A stretch of DNA of 64,000 nt from CAYTCZ01 sp964436315 (GCA_964436315.1 CAYTCZ010000002.1:12221-76220), one strand, 5' to 3'; shown: positions 27,690-36,298, numbered from the stretch's first letter. The notes: generated by a model from the sequence alone, not told the origin. Numbers and translations are program-made.

Positions 27690-27878
27690 TCAGAGCGTTG
27701 GCGTCTCGAGCGGCTCCACTTCACGACCCCGGTACGAACCGCAGGTCGGGCAGACGTGATGGGGCCGCTTCGGCGAGTGGCATTGTGGGCACTCGACGAG
27801 TGCCGGCAGCGACAGCTTGTGGTTCGCCCTTCGCTTGTCGCGACGGGACTTCGAGGTTTTTCGCTTGGGGACTGCCAT
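27690..27878 (-). CDS. rpmF: 50S ribosomal protein L32, zinc-ribbon type
   Basis: Basic N terminus [17 protein letters not shown] followed by the zinc ribbon CPQC..CPTC. 62 residues from ATG 27878; the open frame continues upstream but only as non-coding sequence. Promoter TATACT lies 11 nt upstream, with an inverted repeat above it (see 27890-27925). Confidence 0.95.
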   Translation of the reverse strand: MAVPKRKTSKSRRDKRRANHKLSLPALVECPQCHSPKRPHHVCPTCGSYRGREVEPLETPTL

Positions 27879-27889
27879 GCCGGCGGTCG

Positions 27890-27925
27890 AGTATAGCGAC
27901 ACGACCTTTTGCCTAGCGGCAAAAG
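27890..27925 (-). promoter_or_regulatory. rpmF promoter with operator-like inverted repeat
   Basis: Perfect -10 TATACT (27890-27895) 11 nt before the ATG. Fourteen bases further upstream is TGCC-N4-GGCA inside a longer perfect repeat, CTTTTGCC/GGCAAAAG (27906-27925), where a -35 element would normally be. The rpmB promoter has the same -10, near-identical flanks and the same TGCC-N4-GGCA at the same distance. Confidence 0.6.
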
Positions 27926-27971
27926 CTCGAGCAAAACGTCCGCCTCGTCGCAACGCCCGATTGGTATTCAC

Positions 27972-28490
27972 TTAGATTTCCCGCGCCTCGCGCGGAAAAT
28001 CTGCGAGTTTCGCCCAGCGTGAATCGGGCTCCGGGGGCGGGCAGGTGCAGGTCGATGTGTTCAAATCGGCACCGCACGAGCCGCACATTCCTGCGCAGTC
28101 CGTGCGACAGAGGACTTGCTCGGGCAGAGAGAGAGCAATTTCATCCCGAACCCAGGCCGAGAGGTCGAGCCGTTCGTCCTGCAGGTAGGGCAGCTTCAAC
28201 TCGTCGACGTCGTCCGGATTTGAGGACTGGTACTCCCGAGCACTGAGCGAAACTCGCTCCTGCCCCTCTTCGAGACACCGCATGCACGGTCCGACCAACA
28301 ACAGCGAGACTTCGAGCTCGAAGACGCGGCCGGTCGCGAGCTGACTGATGGTGAGGTCGACGACGAGGTCCTTCGGATCCCCGACGTACTCGGTCCCCCC
28401 AAGCACGATCGGCTCGAGCTCAACCGCGTACTCTCCATGTTCCCGCTCGCCGACATCGAGCTGAATCGTGCGAAGATCGACGATTGTCAC
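27972..28490 (-). CDS. DUF177 (YceD) family protein
   Basis: 172 residues. DUF177 proteins precede rpmF in most bacteria and are linked to 23S rRNA/large-subunit assembly. The core is GPCMRCLEEGQERV, and a C-terminal cysteine cluster CRTDCAGMCGSCGADLN resembles a zinc knuckle. GTG start at 28490 with TACTCT 6 nt upstream and no Shine-Dalgarno. Confidence 0.9.
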   Translation of the reverse strand: MTIVDLRTIQLDVGEREHGEYAVELEPIVLGGTEYVGDPKDLVVDLTISQLATGRVFELEVSLLLVGPCMRCLEEGQERVSLSAREYQSSNPDDVDELKLPYLQDERLDLSAWVRDEIALSLPEQVLCRTDCAGMCGSCGADLNTSTCTCPPPEPDSRWAKLADFPREAREI

Positions 28491-28496
28491 CTAACG

Positions 28497-28502
28497 AGAG
28501 TA
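28497..28502 (-). promoter_or_regulatory. Candidate -10 box, leaderless DUF177 transcript
   Basis: TACTCT on the minus strand with six bases before the GTG of the DUF177 gene. Confidence 0.45.
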
Positions 28503-28572
28503 GCGGAGAGCTGCTGCCGCTACGCCCACCCGCGAGCGTCGAGCCGCAGTTGGTCGGGAGCGACGGCGGCCG

Positions 28573-29058
28573 CTAGGGTTGCTCGTCGGTGATCCCGGCG
28601 ATCACCGACTCCTGCGAGCGCTCGTGCAGGCGCTCCCGCCCCCGGCGGACCGCGCCGAGGAACTTGTCGAGATTGACCTCGAGCGTCGAGAGGATCGAGT
28701 CCGCCCAGTCCTCCATCTCGAGGCGTGTCTCGCGAGCCTGACGGCGTGCCTCTTCGAGGATGTCTTGGGCTTGGCGCTCCGCGATCTTCACGATCTCGGT
28801 CTGCGAGGCCTCTCGAATGGCCTGCTCGCGCGCCTCACCGAGGATACGGTCAGCCTCGCGCTTGGCCTCGGCGAGCATTTCCTGACGCTCCTTCACGATC
28901 CATCGTGCCTGCTTGATCTCCTCGGGAATCGTGGCGCGCATCTGATCGAGGATGTCGTAGATCTCCTCGCGGTCGATGCGGACCTGATCGGTCAGAGGAA
29001 CGGCTTTCGCGTTGTGCACGAGATCGTCGAGCTTGTCGATCAGTACGAGTACGTCCAT
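28573..29058 (-). CDS. DivIVA-like coiled-coil protein (SepIVA-like)
   Basis: 161 residues, nearly all charged helix: VLVLIDKLDDLVHNAKAVPL at the N terminus, then a long coil (EEIKQARWIVKERQEMLAEAKREA, AQDILEEARRQARETRLEMEDWAD). It resembles the actinobacterial DivIVA-like protein SepIVA, which acts at the division site and polar envelope, and which lies in the same neighbourhood (rnc, DUF177, coaD, rsmD) in mycobacteria. It could also be misnamed as ATP synthase subunit b. Confidence 0.75.
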   Translation of the reverse strand: MDVLVLIDKLDDLVHNAKAVPLTDQVRIDREEIYDILDQMRATIPEEIKQARWIVKERQEMLAEAKREADRILGEAREQAIREASQTEIVKIAERQAQDILEEARRQARETRLEMEDWADSILSTLEVNLDKFLGAVRRGRERLHERSQESVIAGITDEQP

Positions 29059-29070
29059 CTGCCCTCCAGT

Positions 29071-29601
29071 CTACTCCTGCGGGCTGACGGGGGCGCCAGG
29101 CTTGGGGCGGGGAAAGAGCTCGTCGAATCGTCTGGCCACGGCCGGCGGCACCAGGTCTTCGACGTTGCCTCCGTACGAGGCGATCTCCTTGACCCCGCTG
29201 GAGGACAGGAAGCTGTACCTCGAGTCGGACATCAGATACATCGTCTCGATGTCCGGAGCGAGCTTCCGGTTCAGGTGGTGCATCTGGAACTCCCACTCGA
29301 AGTCGGAAATAGCACGGAGACCTTTCACCATCGTTCGTGCACCCCATCGTCGAGCGAACTCGACGACGAGTTCCGCGAACACATCGACTTCGACGTTGTC
29401 GAGGTCGGCGAGGGACTCCTTCAGGAAGTCAACGCGCTCCTGCACGCTGAACATCGTTCCCTTGTGGTGCGGATCGCGGACGACGCCGACGACGACGCGT
29501 TCGAAGATCGTCGAAGCACGTCGAATGATGTCGAGGTGTCCATTCGTCACCGGGTCATAGCTTCCCGGACAGATGGCGGTGATCGGGTCGGAATCGCTCA
29601 T
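29071..29601 (-). CDS. coaD: Phosphopantetheine adenylyltransferase
   Basis: Makes dephospho-CoA from ATP and 4'-phosphopantetheine. ICPGSYDPVTNGHLDII carries the nucleotidyltransferase HxGH-type motif (here TNGH); GLRAISDFEWEFQM and YSFLSSSGVKEIA are conserved. 176 residues. Overlaps rsmD by 4 bp. Confidence 0.96.
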   Translation of the reverse strand: MSDSDPITAICPGSYDPVTNGHLDIIRRASTIFERVVVGVVRDPHHKGTMFSVQERVDFLKESLADLDNVEVDVFAELVVEFARRWGARTMVKGLRAISDFEWEFQMHHLNRKLAPDIETMYLMSDSRYSFLSSSGVKEIASYGGNVEDLVPPAVARRFDELFPRPKPGAPVSPQE

Positions 29602-30140
29602 GGCATACCCCCTTCGAACACGGTAACGCGCACCGACCCGTATCGACGCGAGGTCCGCTTCGGGAGTGGGAACTCGGGCTCAAAGCCTGCGTCGGACTCG
29701 AAAACAACGAGTCCGTTGTCACTTACCAGACGAGGGAGATGCTTGGCTAGTGCAGGCAGGAGTCCCGGAAGCCTTTCGTAGGGGGGATCGACCAGGACAA
29801 GATCGTAGCGCGCCCTCTGGCCGGCGCCCGAGCTCAGGAACCGTAGGGCGTCGCTCCGCACGATCTCCGCATCGGAGAGGCCGAGCTTGTCGACATTCCG
29901 CCGGATAGCTCGAAGTGCATCCGGATTCGTTTCGACGAGCGTTGCCGCGGCGGCACCGCGAGAGAGGGCCTCAAGCCCCATCGCTCCAGAGCCGGCGTAG
30001 AGATCGAGCACCCGAGCTCCATCGATCGGCCCGACCAGGTTGAAGACCGCCTCTCGTACGCGATCGGCAGTGGGCCGGGTGTCGTACCCCTTGGGAGCAA
30101 AGAGGCGCGCTCCCTTACGCGAACCCGCGATGATCCGCAT
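29598..30140 (-). CDS. rsmD: 16S rRNA (guanine966-N2)-methyltransferase
   Basis: SAM-dependent methyltransferase, 180 residues. MRIIAGSRKGARL, TRPTADRVREAVFN, LDLYAGSGAMGLEALSRGA and the catalytic DPPY are the expected motifs. The start overlaps the end of recG by 26 bp. Confidence 0.95.
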   Translation of the reverse strand: MRIIAGSRKGARLFAPKGYDTRPTADRVREAVFNLVGPIDGARVLDLYAGSGAMGLEALSRGAAAATLVETNPDALRAIRRNVDKLGLSDAEIVRSDALRFLSSGAGQRARYDLVLVDPPYERLPGLLPALAKHLPRLVSDNGLVVFESDAGFEPEFPLPKRTSRRYGSVRVTVFEGGMP

Positions 30141-32178
30141 CGTGCATCAGCCGCTCGACCTCGAGGTCGAACGGGCCGGTGATGTCGCTCGGCTCGACGA
30201 GCGAGAGGGCAGCCTTCCGCGCAGCGGCGATGAGCGCTCGATCCTGCCGAAGCTTGACGAACTTCAGGTCGGGCAGACCCGACTGTCGCGTTCCGAGCAG
30301 CTGTCCCTCACCACGGAGCTCGAGGTCGACTTCGGCGAGCTCGAACCCGTCGGCAATCGAGACGAGAGCCTGCAGGCGCCGCTGGGCGGAGTCCGTCAGT
30401 TCCTCCCGTGACCGGGAGACAAGCAGGCAGTACGACTGCTCGGCGCCGCGACCAACCCGTCCTCGCAGCTGGTGCAGCTGGGCGAGGCCAAAGCGGTCGG
30501 CCTCCTGGACGATCATGATCGTGGCGTTCGGCACGTCGACGCCGACCTCGATGACGGTCGTTGCCACCAGAGCGTCGAGCTTGCCGTTGACGAACGACTC
30601 CATCACCCCGCGTCGATCCGCCGGCTTCAGTTGGCCGTGGAGGCAGCCGACGCGGAAGCCGTCGAGCTCGGTCGACCTGAGTCGCTCCGCCTCCTCTTCG
30701 GCGGCGCGAGCTTCGATCGCCGCGGACTCAGTGACGAGCGGACAGACGACGTATGCCTGACGACCATCCGCGAGATGCCGACGAAGCCGCGTGTACGCCT
30801 CGGCACTCCGCTCGTGACCGATCCAACGCGTCACGATTGGTTTTCGATCGGCAGGAAGTTGCGCAATCTCCGTCACGTCGAGGTCACCGTAAACCGACTG
30901 GGCGAGCGTCCGTGGGATGGGCGTCGCAGTCATGTGCAAGACGTGCGGAGACTCGGCGCCGAGCGCGCGGCGCTGCTCCACTCCGAACCGGTGCTGCTCG
31001 TCAACCACGGCAACCGCGAGGGAACGAAAGTCCACCTCGCTCTGAATGAGGGCGTGCGTCCCCACGGCAAGGTCCGCCTCGCCGCTGGCAAGCCGGTCAC
31101 GCACTGCCTGATGCTGCTTGCCCGGAACCGAGCTCGTGAGCAACTCGCACCGAACGCCGAGCTCGTTGCAGATGCTCTCCACGGTGAGAAAGTGCTGCTC
31201 AGCAAGCGTTTCGGTCGGGGCCATGAGAGCTCCCTGGCGACCCTGCTCGGCCGCTCGGAGCAGCGCGTAGAGCGCCACGACCGTCTTGCCCGAGCCGACG
31301 TCTCCCTGCAAAAGGCGCTGCATTGGTATCGGCGTCGCGAGATCGCCGTCGATCTCGCGAATCGCCGCCTCCTGCGCGTCCGTCAACGTGAACGGGAGCA
31401 CCGCCCGATACCGGCCGACGAGGTCGCCGGGGCGACCGAGAGCGGGTGCAGTCGTCTCTGACTCCAGCGTGCGTCGGCGCCGGAGGAGGCCGGTGATGAG
31501 CTGGACGAGTTCTTCGAAGGCAAGTCGGCGCCTGCCGACCTCGGCATCGGTTCGCGTGCGCGGCCGATGAGCGGCCCGCAGCGCATCGGCGCGCGACGGC
31601 AAGCTTTCCTCGTGACAGAGCACCGCAGGAAGCGGGTCGGTGAACCACCGCGCCTTGCCGAGAGCCTGCTCCGTGAGATCGAGCAGCTTCGTGGTCGAAA
31701 TCTCCTCGCTTGCGGGATAGAGAGGGACGAGCCCGAGCGTGTGTAGGCCAGCGGAGTCATCTGCAACCTCGTGGCGTTTCACCTTGAACGATGGCATCCC
31801 ACGCCGCGGCTCGAGTTCGCCGTGGATGAGAATCGTCAGACCGGGAGTAAGGCTCTCGGCGAGCCAGGCCTGGTTGAACCAGACTGCGGTGGCCCGGGAA
31901 CCGTTGCCGTCTTTGACCGAGGCCTCGACGAGCTTGAGATTCCGCCTGCGAGTCGGACGCACCCCGATGCGTTCGATCTCACACCTCACGGTGCCCTCCT
32001 GCCCGTAGGCGAGCTCACGGAAGCTCGTAGCCTCGCCCCAGTCGAGAAAGCCACGCGGCAGATGCTCGACGAGGTCGCTGACAGTCGTGACGCCAAGGCG
32101 GGCGAGTCGTTCGGCGATCTTCGGCCCTACACCGCGAAGGGTCTCAGTGGGTGCCGCAGCGTCAACGCGTGGCGCCAT
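30115..32178 (-). CDS. recG: ATP-dependent DNA helicase RecG
   Basis: Remodels stalled forks and Holliday junctions. N-terminal wedge/OB domain (1-220; ETLRGVGPKIAERLARLG), helicase motifs LLQGDVGSGKTVVA, VVDEQHRFGVEQR, TATPIPRTLA, and motif VI QLRGRVGRGAEQSYC. 687 residues, full length. ATG 32178; a TATACT box lies at 32270-32275. Confidence 0.97.
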   Translation of the reverse strand: MAPRVDAAAPTETLRGVGPKIAERLARLGVTTVSDLVEHLPRGFLDWGEATSFRELAYGQEGTVRCEIERIGVRPTRRRNLKLVEASVKDGNGSRATAVWFNQAWLAESLTPGLTILIHGELEPRRGMPSFKVKRHEVADDSAGLHTLGLVPLYPASEEISTTKLLDLTEQALGKARWFTDPLPAVLCHEESLPSRADALRAAHRPRTRTDAEVGRRRLAFEELVQLITGLLRRRRTLESETTAPALGRPGDLVGRYRAVLPFTLTDAQEAAIREIDGDLATPIPMQRLLQGDVGSGKTVVALYALLRAAEQGRQGALMAPTETLAEQHFLTVESICNELGVRCELLTSSVPGKQHQAVRDRLASGEADLAVGTHALIQSEVDFRSLAVAVVDEQHRFGVEQRRALGAESPHVLHMTATPIPRTLAQSVYGDLDVTEIAQLPADRKPIVTRWIGHERSAEAYTRLRRHLADGRQAYVVCPLVTESAAIEARAAEEEAERLRSTELDGFRVGCLHGQLKPADRRGVMESFVNGKLDALVATTVIEVGVDVPNATIMIVQEADRFGLAQLHQLRGRVGRGAEQSYCLLVSRSREELTDSAQRRLQALVSIADGFELAEVDLELRGEGQLLGTRQSGLPDLKFVKLRQDRALIAAARKAALSLVEPSDITGPFDLEVERLMHDADHRGFA

Positions 32179-32269
32179 CGGTCTGATGGCGATTGAATGG
32201 ACTCCGGCAAAGCCGGGCCGCTCGATCTTGGTAGTCGTCGACGTCGCCAGAACGACTCGAGTATAGGTC

Positions 32270-32275
32270 CCGGCG
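32270..32275 (-). promoter_or_regulatory. Candidate -10 box for recG
   Basis: TATACT on the minus strand, 91 bases before the recG ATG, so a real 5' leader would be made. The TGCC-N4-GGCA element of the rpmF/rpmB promoters is absent. Confidence 0.35.
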
Positions 32276-32330
32276 CGGCCCCCGACTGGACGCCCCTTCC
32301 ATTTCTTGAGTTTCTGCGGACACTGAGAGT

Positions 32331-33566
32331 ATGCGTCTTCGTAGGAGACGGACGGCGGGCGGCGTATTCGACGGAATGGGTCCGCTCCAGCGGGGACTCC
32401 GAGCCACCATCGTGGGTCTCGCCGTGGCCTTGGTCATTCCTGCCTCCGCCTTCGGCCTGGTGCCGATCATCCAGTCAACCGGGTCGTCGCAAGGGAAGCC
32501 AACCGTCACGTGGTCGCTTCCCGCCGGCGTCGAGTCGACGAAGGTGGCTGTCGCGACCTCGCCCGATCTCGACACGTTTGGCGAGTTCCCGCTTGGAGCA
32601 ACAGTGATCTCCGCCGTCGGCATCGGACCGACGCAGACCAGTTGGACGGCCGACAAGGTGCTTGCCAACGGCACGTACTACGTGCACGTCGAGGGCAAAG
32701 ACGGCCCAGTATTCGACTGGTCGAGCGTCCAATCTCTCGTCGTCGATGACGCTGTAATCGCGGCGAATCTGTTGCTTGCAGGGCACACCGGTGGCAAGGC
32801 AACGGCGACGTGGTCGCTGCCACCCGACGTCGAGGTGGTGACGATTGAAGTCGCCACATCCCCGGCGACAACGGGCACGGGAAACTTCGAAAGCCAAAAC
32901 GTCGTCGACCTGCAAAGCTTTCTCGGTACGACGCAAACTGCGTGGACCTCATCGCGGACGCTCAACCCCGGAACCTACTACCTCCACATCGGCACGCGAC
33001 ATACGAACTGCATCGGCTGCCCGACGCGTTCGTGGACCAGCGTGAACTCTTTCGTCGTTACCGCCAATGGAGGCTCAGGGTCGGCTAGCGGCTCCGACGG
33101 AAGCGGTGGGAGTGACGGCGGCTCGGACGGAGAATCGGGGAGTTCTGCCCCAGCGCCGAAGCTGAAGAGGGGCAAAGTGATCCGAATCATCAACGGTGAC
33201 GCCTTTGTCGTGCGCCTCAATAGCGGGAAGAAGGAACGCGTCCAGTTGTTGGGAATCGACGCCCCCGACTTCCGCCCGAGAGAGTGCTTCGCGCGGAAGG
33301 CAAAGAAAGAGCTCGCCCGAATCGTCCTCGGCAAGAAGGTCGTCCTCCGACTCGACCCGACTCAGCGGCTGCGGACCGCTCAAGGGCGGCTTCTCGCATA
33401 CGCCAACCGGCCTGGCAAGTTCGACGTTGGGAAGCGGATGCTCGCACTTGGGGCCGCTGAAGTCGTCCAGCCGAAGCTCGGCTTCCTTAGGAACAAGGCG
33501 TACCGGATGGCCGAGAAGAAGGCCGAGCGCCTCGACCGAGGCCTCTGGGGCTTCTGCAGCGCCTAA
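32331..33566 (+). CDS. Exported two-repeat protein with degenerate thermonuclease domain
   Basis: 411 residues. Basic N terminus then a hydrophobic segment (about 24-43, ending ASAFG) acts as signal or anchor. Two beta-rich repeats of about 90 residues follow, each with TVTWSLP/TATWSLPP-type starts, VAVATSP / IEVATSP and GTYYVHV / GTYYLHI, then a Gly-Ser-Asp linker and an SNase-like domain (279-411; VQLLGIDAPD, TAQGRLLAYA). Compared with staphylococcal nuclease the catalytic Arg35 is Gln305 and Glu43 is Asp313, while Arg87 is kept (Arg353), so nuclease activity is doubtful. Isolated gene, convergent with the SARP gene. Confidence 0.8.
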   Translation: MRLRRRRTAGGVFDGMGPLQRGLRATIVGLAVALVIPASAFGLVPIIQSTGSSQGKPTVTWSLPAGVESTKVAVATSPDLDTFGEFPLGATVISAVGIGPTQTSWTADKVLANGTYYVHVEGKDGPVFDWSSVQSLVVDDAVIAANLLLAGHTGGKATATWSLPPDVEVVTIEVATSPATTGTGNFESQNVVDLQSFLGTTQTAWTSSRTLNPGTYYLHIGTRHTNCIGCPTRSWTSVNSFVVTANGGSGSASGSDGSGGSDGGSDGESGSSAPAPKLKRGKVIRIINGDAFVVRLNSGKKERVQLLGIDAPDFRPRECFARKAKKELARIVLGKKVVLRLDPTQRLRTAQGRLLAYANRPGKFDVGKRMLALGAAEVVQPKLGFLRNKAYRMAEKKAERLDRGLWGFCSA

Positions 33567-33594
33567 CGCATCCGTTCGCTTGCGACTTGCTTGG

Positions 33595-33631
33595 CCAGGG
33601 CTCTAACCGCCTCACGAACGCCGTGCCCTGG
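33595..33631. terminator. Possible shared stem-loop between convergent genes
   Basis: CCAGGGC / GCCCTGG arms with a 23-base loop between two converging genes. No U-tract on either side, so at most a weak or Rho-assisted terminator. Confidence 0.25.
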
Positions 33632-33670
33632 ACTCCGGCGCTTTGAGGTTCGGACTGGCCCGGTCCCCGT

Positions 33671-35329
33671 CTAGCGTTGGCCCGTGGCGATCGTCCACGT
33701 GAACCGGGTGAGGCTGTCCCGCGGGGCGAGGCCGCCGGGTCGCAGACCGCGCCGCACGAAGAGGGTAGGCGGCCGAGCCAGACGCGCGACAGCAAGGCGG
33801 GTCGGCCCAATCCCCTCCTGTCTCCATCGAGGCGACAATCCGACCACGACGATCCCGGTTTCGTCTGCCGCGCTGATCACCTCCCGCTCGCCAGGTTCCA
33901 CCAAGACCGGCTCTGTGACGACGTGAGCCATCTGCTGAACCATGAGTGACGCACTCGCGAGCAACCGGCTAGCATCGCGTTTGCCCTCGCCGGGATCTCC
34001 GATCGTCCCGAGCAAACGCAGAGCCGCGCCCGTCGAGCCTGCAATCCACGCTCCGAGTTCGACCGCGGTCCAATCGTGGTCGGCACCGCCGAACGGGACC
34101 AGCACAGGCAGTTCACTCCCGAACTCGGGAACTCGACCATCGCGGACGACGAGGATTCCCACATCGCATGGCGAGCTCTCGAGGACCGGCCCGACGGCAC
34201 TCTTCCCAAGTCCCTTTCCGAGGAGATCTGGAGAGACGTCGATCAGCAGGAGGTCGACATCCTGCTCCGATACGAGCCGAAGCGCGTCGTCACCTGGATC
34301 CGTCGACGTAAACGCCGCGGCCCTCGATGCGACGCCCGTGCTGAGAAGTGAGGCGCGACGACTCTGAAGCTCCTGGGTCGCTTGGAGCAGCTCGTCGTCG
34401 GTGGCGACAAGCCTGGCCAGGATGAGCTCCCGCGGCGGGTTCACGGCCAGGCGCTCAGCGAGAGCGAGGAGAGCGCCGAGATTTTGGTCGAACGTCGAGA
34501 GGACGAGAATCGAACGCTCCGGCTCAGGGACGTCAACCTCTGTGGGAATGAGCGGTCGGAGTGCGACGTCAGAGGTCGGCTTTGACGCTCCGCCCAGCGT
34601 TTCATCCTGTCGCAGGATCGATCTCTCGAGTTCCTGTAGAGCTTGGCCCGGATCGATTCCGAGCTCTTCGGCAAGGAGGCGCTTGCCGTCCTGGTACGTC
34701 TGAAGTGCTTCCGCCTGTCGCCCCGCGCGGTACAGAGCCAGCATGAGATCGGCTCTGAGACGTTCGCGGAGCGGGTGCTGAGCAACGAGCAACTCGAGTT
34801 CCCCTACGAGCTCGACGTGCCGCCCAAGCGATAGGTCAGCCTCGATCCTGAGCTCGAGCGCGGTAAGCCGAAGCTCCTCGAGGCGAGATATCTCCGGTTC
34901 GGCGAACGACTCGTACGCGAAGTCCGCGAGAGGAGGCCCCCTCCACAACTCCAGCGCATCCGTCAACACGCTCGACGCAGTCGTCGGCTCCCCGCGTGCC
35001 AGAGCCTCCCGGCCCTCGTTGAGTAGCCGTTCGAACCGGCTCAGGTCGAGCCGATCGGGGTCAATCGAAATCACATAGCCGGGCGGACGCGTCTCGATGA
35101 GCGACTTCCCCAGCGACTTCCGAAGCTGCGAGATCTGAACCTGCAGGGAGTTGTTCGCCGACTCGGGCGGTTCCTCTCCCCAGATCTCGTCGATCAGTCG
35201 CTCCTTGGACACGACCTCGTTCGCGCGGGTGAGCAAGAGCGCGAGGACCGCCTTCTGACGCGATCCTCCGAGCTGAACGGGCTCTCCCCCATCTCGGACT
35301 TCGAGCTGTCCAAGGATCAGGAACTCCAC
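33671..35329 (-). CDS. SARP-type regulator fused to a tandem universal-stress-like module
   Basis: 552 residues. Residues 1-90 are an OmpR-type winged helix (EFLILGQLEVRDGGEPVQLG, GEEPPESANNSLQVQISQLR, PPGYVI); 95-240 are the bacterial transcriptional activation domain (FERLLNEGREAL, LRERLRADLMLALYRAGRQA, GIDPGQALQELE). Residues about 265-552 resemble two Usp folds as in cation/proton exchanger tails (RSILVLSTFDQNLGALLALA, VLVPFGGADHDWTAVELG). SARPs bind 11-bp-spaced direct repeats, and five such repeats lie just upstream at 35409-35459. The Usp part may sense a nucleotide or stress. GTG start at 35329. Confidence 0.85.
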   Translation of the reverse strand: MEFLILGQLEVRDGGEPVQLGGSRQKAVLALLLTRANEVVSKERLIDEIWGEEPPESANNSLQVQISQLRKSLGKSLIETRPPGYVISIDPDRLDLSRFERLLNEGREALARGEPTTASSVLTDALELWRGPPLADFAYESFAEPEISRLEELRLTALELRIEADLSLGRHVELVGELELLVAQHPLRERLRADLMLALYRAGRQAEALQTYQDGKRLLAEELGIDPGQALQELERSILRQDETLGGASKPTSDVALRPLIPTEVDVPEPERSILVLSTFDQNLGALLALAERLAVNPPRELILARLVATDDELLQATQELQSRRASLLSTGVASRAAAFTSTDPGDDALRLVSEQDVDLLLIDVSPDLLGKGLGKSAVGPVLESSPCDVGILVVRDGRVPEFGSELPVLVPFGGADHDWTAVELGAWIAGSTGAALRLLGTIGDPGEGKRDASRLLASASLMVQQMAHVVTEPVLVEPGEREVISAADETGIVVVGLSPRWRQEGIGPTRLAVARLARPPTLFVRRGLRPGGLAPRDSLTRFTWTIATGQR

Positions 35330-35408
35330 GGCTTCCTCGAGCGGAACGTAGCACGGCCCACCGCAAAGAAAGCATCGCCGGCCTCTTCGACCGCGCGTCC
35401 GACCACCT

Positions 35409-35459
35409 TAAGCCTGCGGTAAGCGCCCGATAAGGGCTCCATCAGAGCGCCATAAGCGC
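35409..35459. promoter_or_regulatory. Five 7-bp direct repeats with 11-bp period (putative SARP operator)
   Basis: On the plus strand the heptamers are TAAGCCT (35409), TAAGCGC (35420), TAAGGGC (35431), TCAGAGC (35442) and TAAGCGC (35453). The start-to-start distance is exactly 11 bp each time, one helical turn, so all face the same side of the DNA. This is the layout SARP proteins bind. The array is between the SARP-Usp gene and the divergent secreted HExxH gene and could control both. A TAAGGT box on the minus strand overlaps the first repeat. Confidence 0.75.
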
Positions 35460-35518
35460 CCCGCTCGACCGTGGCCGAGACGGGGCCGCGAGGCGGCCCC
35501 ACAAGCAAGGGGGCCGCG

Positions 35519-36298
35519 ATGGAGCGCAGGTTCGGCGGCAAGAAGTGGCTGCGGAGGCTGCTTTGGCTCGCCACCGCGACGGCGGTTGGTCTCGCCGGCT
35601 GGGCAAGTCTCGGTGTTCACGGAACTCCCGCTTCCGCCGCCGATCGGATGAGCGCATCGATGCCACAAACACACTCCGTCGCACATGACACGCCGGCGAC
35701 GAGTTGTTCGGCACGTCAGCTCGTTGTTGAGGCGCTCGCGGTGACCGGCGTTGCCGGCGCTCCTCGCTGCTTCCCTGTGACTTCGCCGACCGGCGGCAGC
35801 CGGATCGATCCGCTGTACAGCCGTGCCGCAACTCAGATCATCGCGGCCCACGTCCGGGCCGCGGACGCGGAGCCGACCGAGGCTCTCGTCGTCTGCTGGA
35901 GCCGCGAGGACTGGTATGCGCTCGACGAATGGTTCGTCGAGAACAAGGGATACGAGATTCAACGTCGCTTCGGGTTCGTGCAAATCCCACATAACGTCAT
36001 CAACCTCTCCCCGAACGTGTGCGGCTACCTCGACGAACTCGCCTACGAGGGCTCCCGCGTCGAGAACCGAGGCGTTGCATCGGCGGTCGAGGCGCTCGCT
36101 CACGAGGCGATGCATGTAGCCGGCGTCCGCGACGAGCGGTCGGCGGAGTGCCGTGGTCTCGAGCTCACGATTCTCGCCACTGTCGCGCTCGGGGCGAGCG
36201 AAGCCTACGGGAATCGGCTGCAAGAGATCCACGCCGGTTTCAACGCCGAATACCGCGTCGGGACTGACTACGACACAAGTCAGTGTGAAGCAGCGTGA
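35519..36298 (+). CDS. Secreted HExxH protein, putative zinc metallopeptidase
   Basis: 259 residues from ATG 35519 (AAGGGGG 6 nt upstream). Residues 1-40 are a signal peptide: basic start, hydrophobic LLWLATATAVGLAGWA, cleavage near ASA. The exported part has cysteines at 63, 84, 126, 168, 211 and 256 that could form disulfides, and HEAMH (195-199) followed by GVRDERSAEC, a gluzincin-like arrangement in which Glu206, Glu210 or Glu215 could be the third zinc ligand. I do not recognise a named peptidase family. It is divergent from the SARP-Usp gene and shares its operator region. Confidence 0.65.
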   Translation: MERRFGGKKWLRRLLWLATATAVGLAGWASLGVHGTPASAADRMSASMPQTHSVAHDTPATSCSARQLVVEALAVTGVAGAPRCFPVTSPTGGSRIDPLYSRAATQIIAAHVRAADAEPTEALVVCWSREDWYALDEWFVENKGYEIQRRFGFVQIPHNVINLSPNVCGYLDELAYEGSRVENRGVASAVEALAHEAMHVAGVRDERSAECRGLELTILATVALGASEAYGNRLQEIHAGFNAEYRVGTDYDTSQCEAA

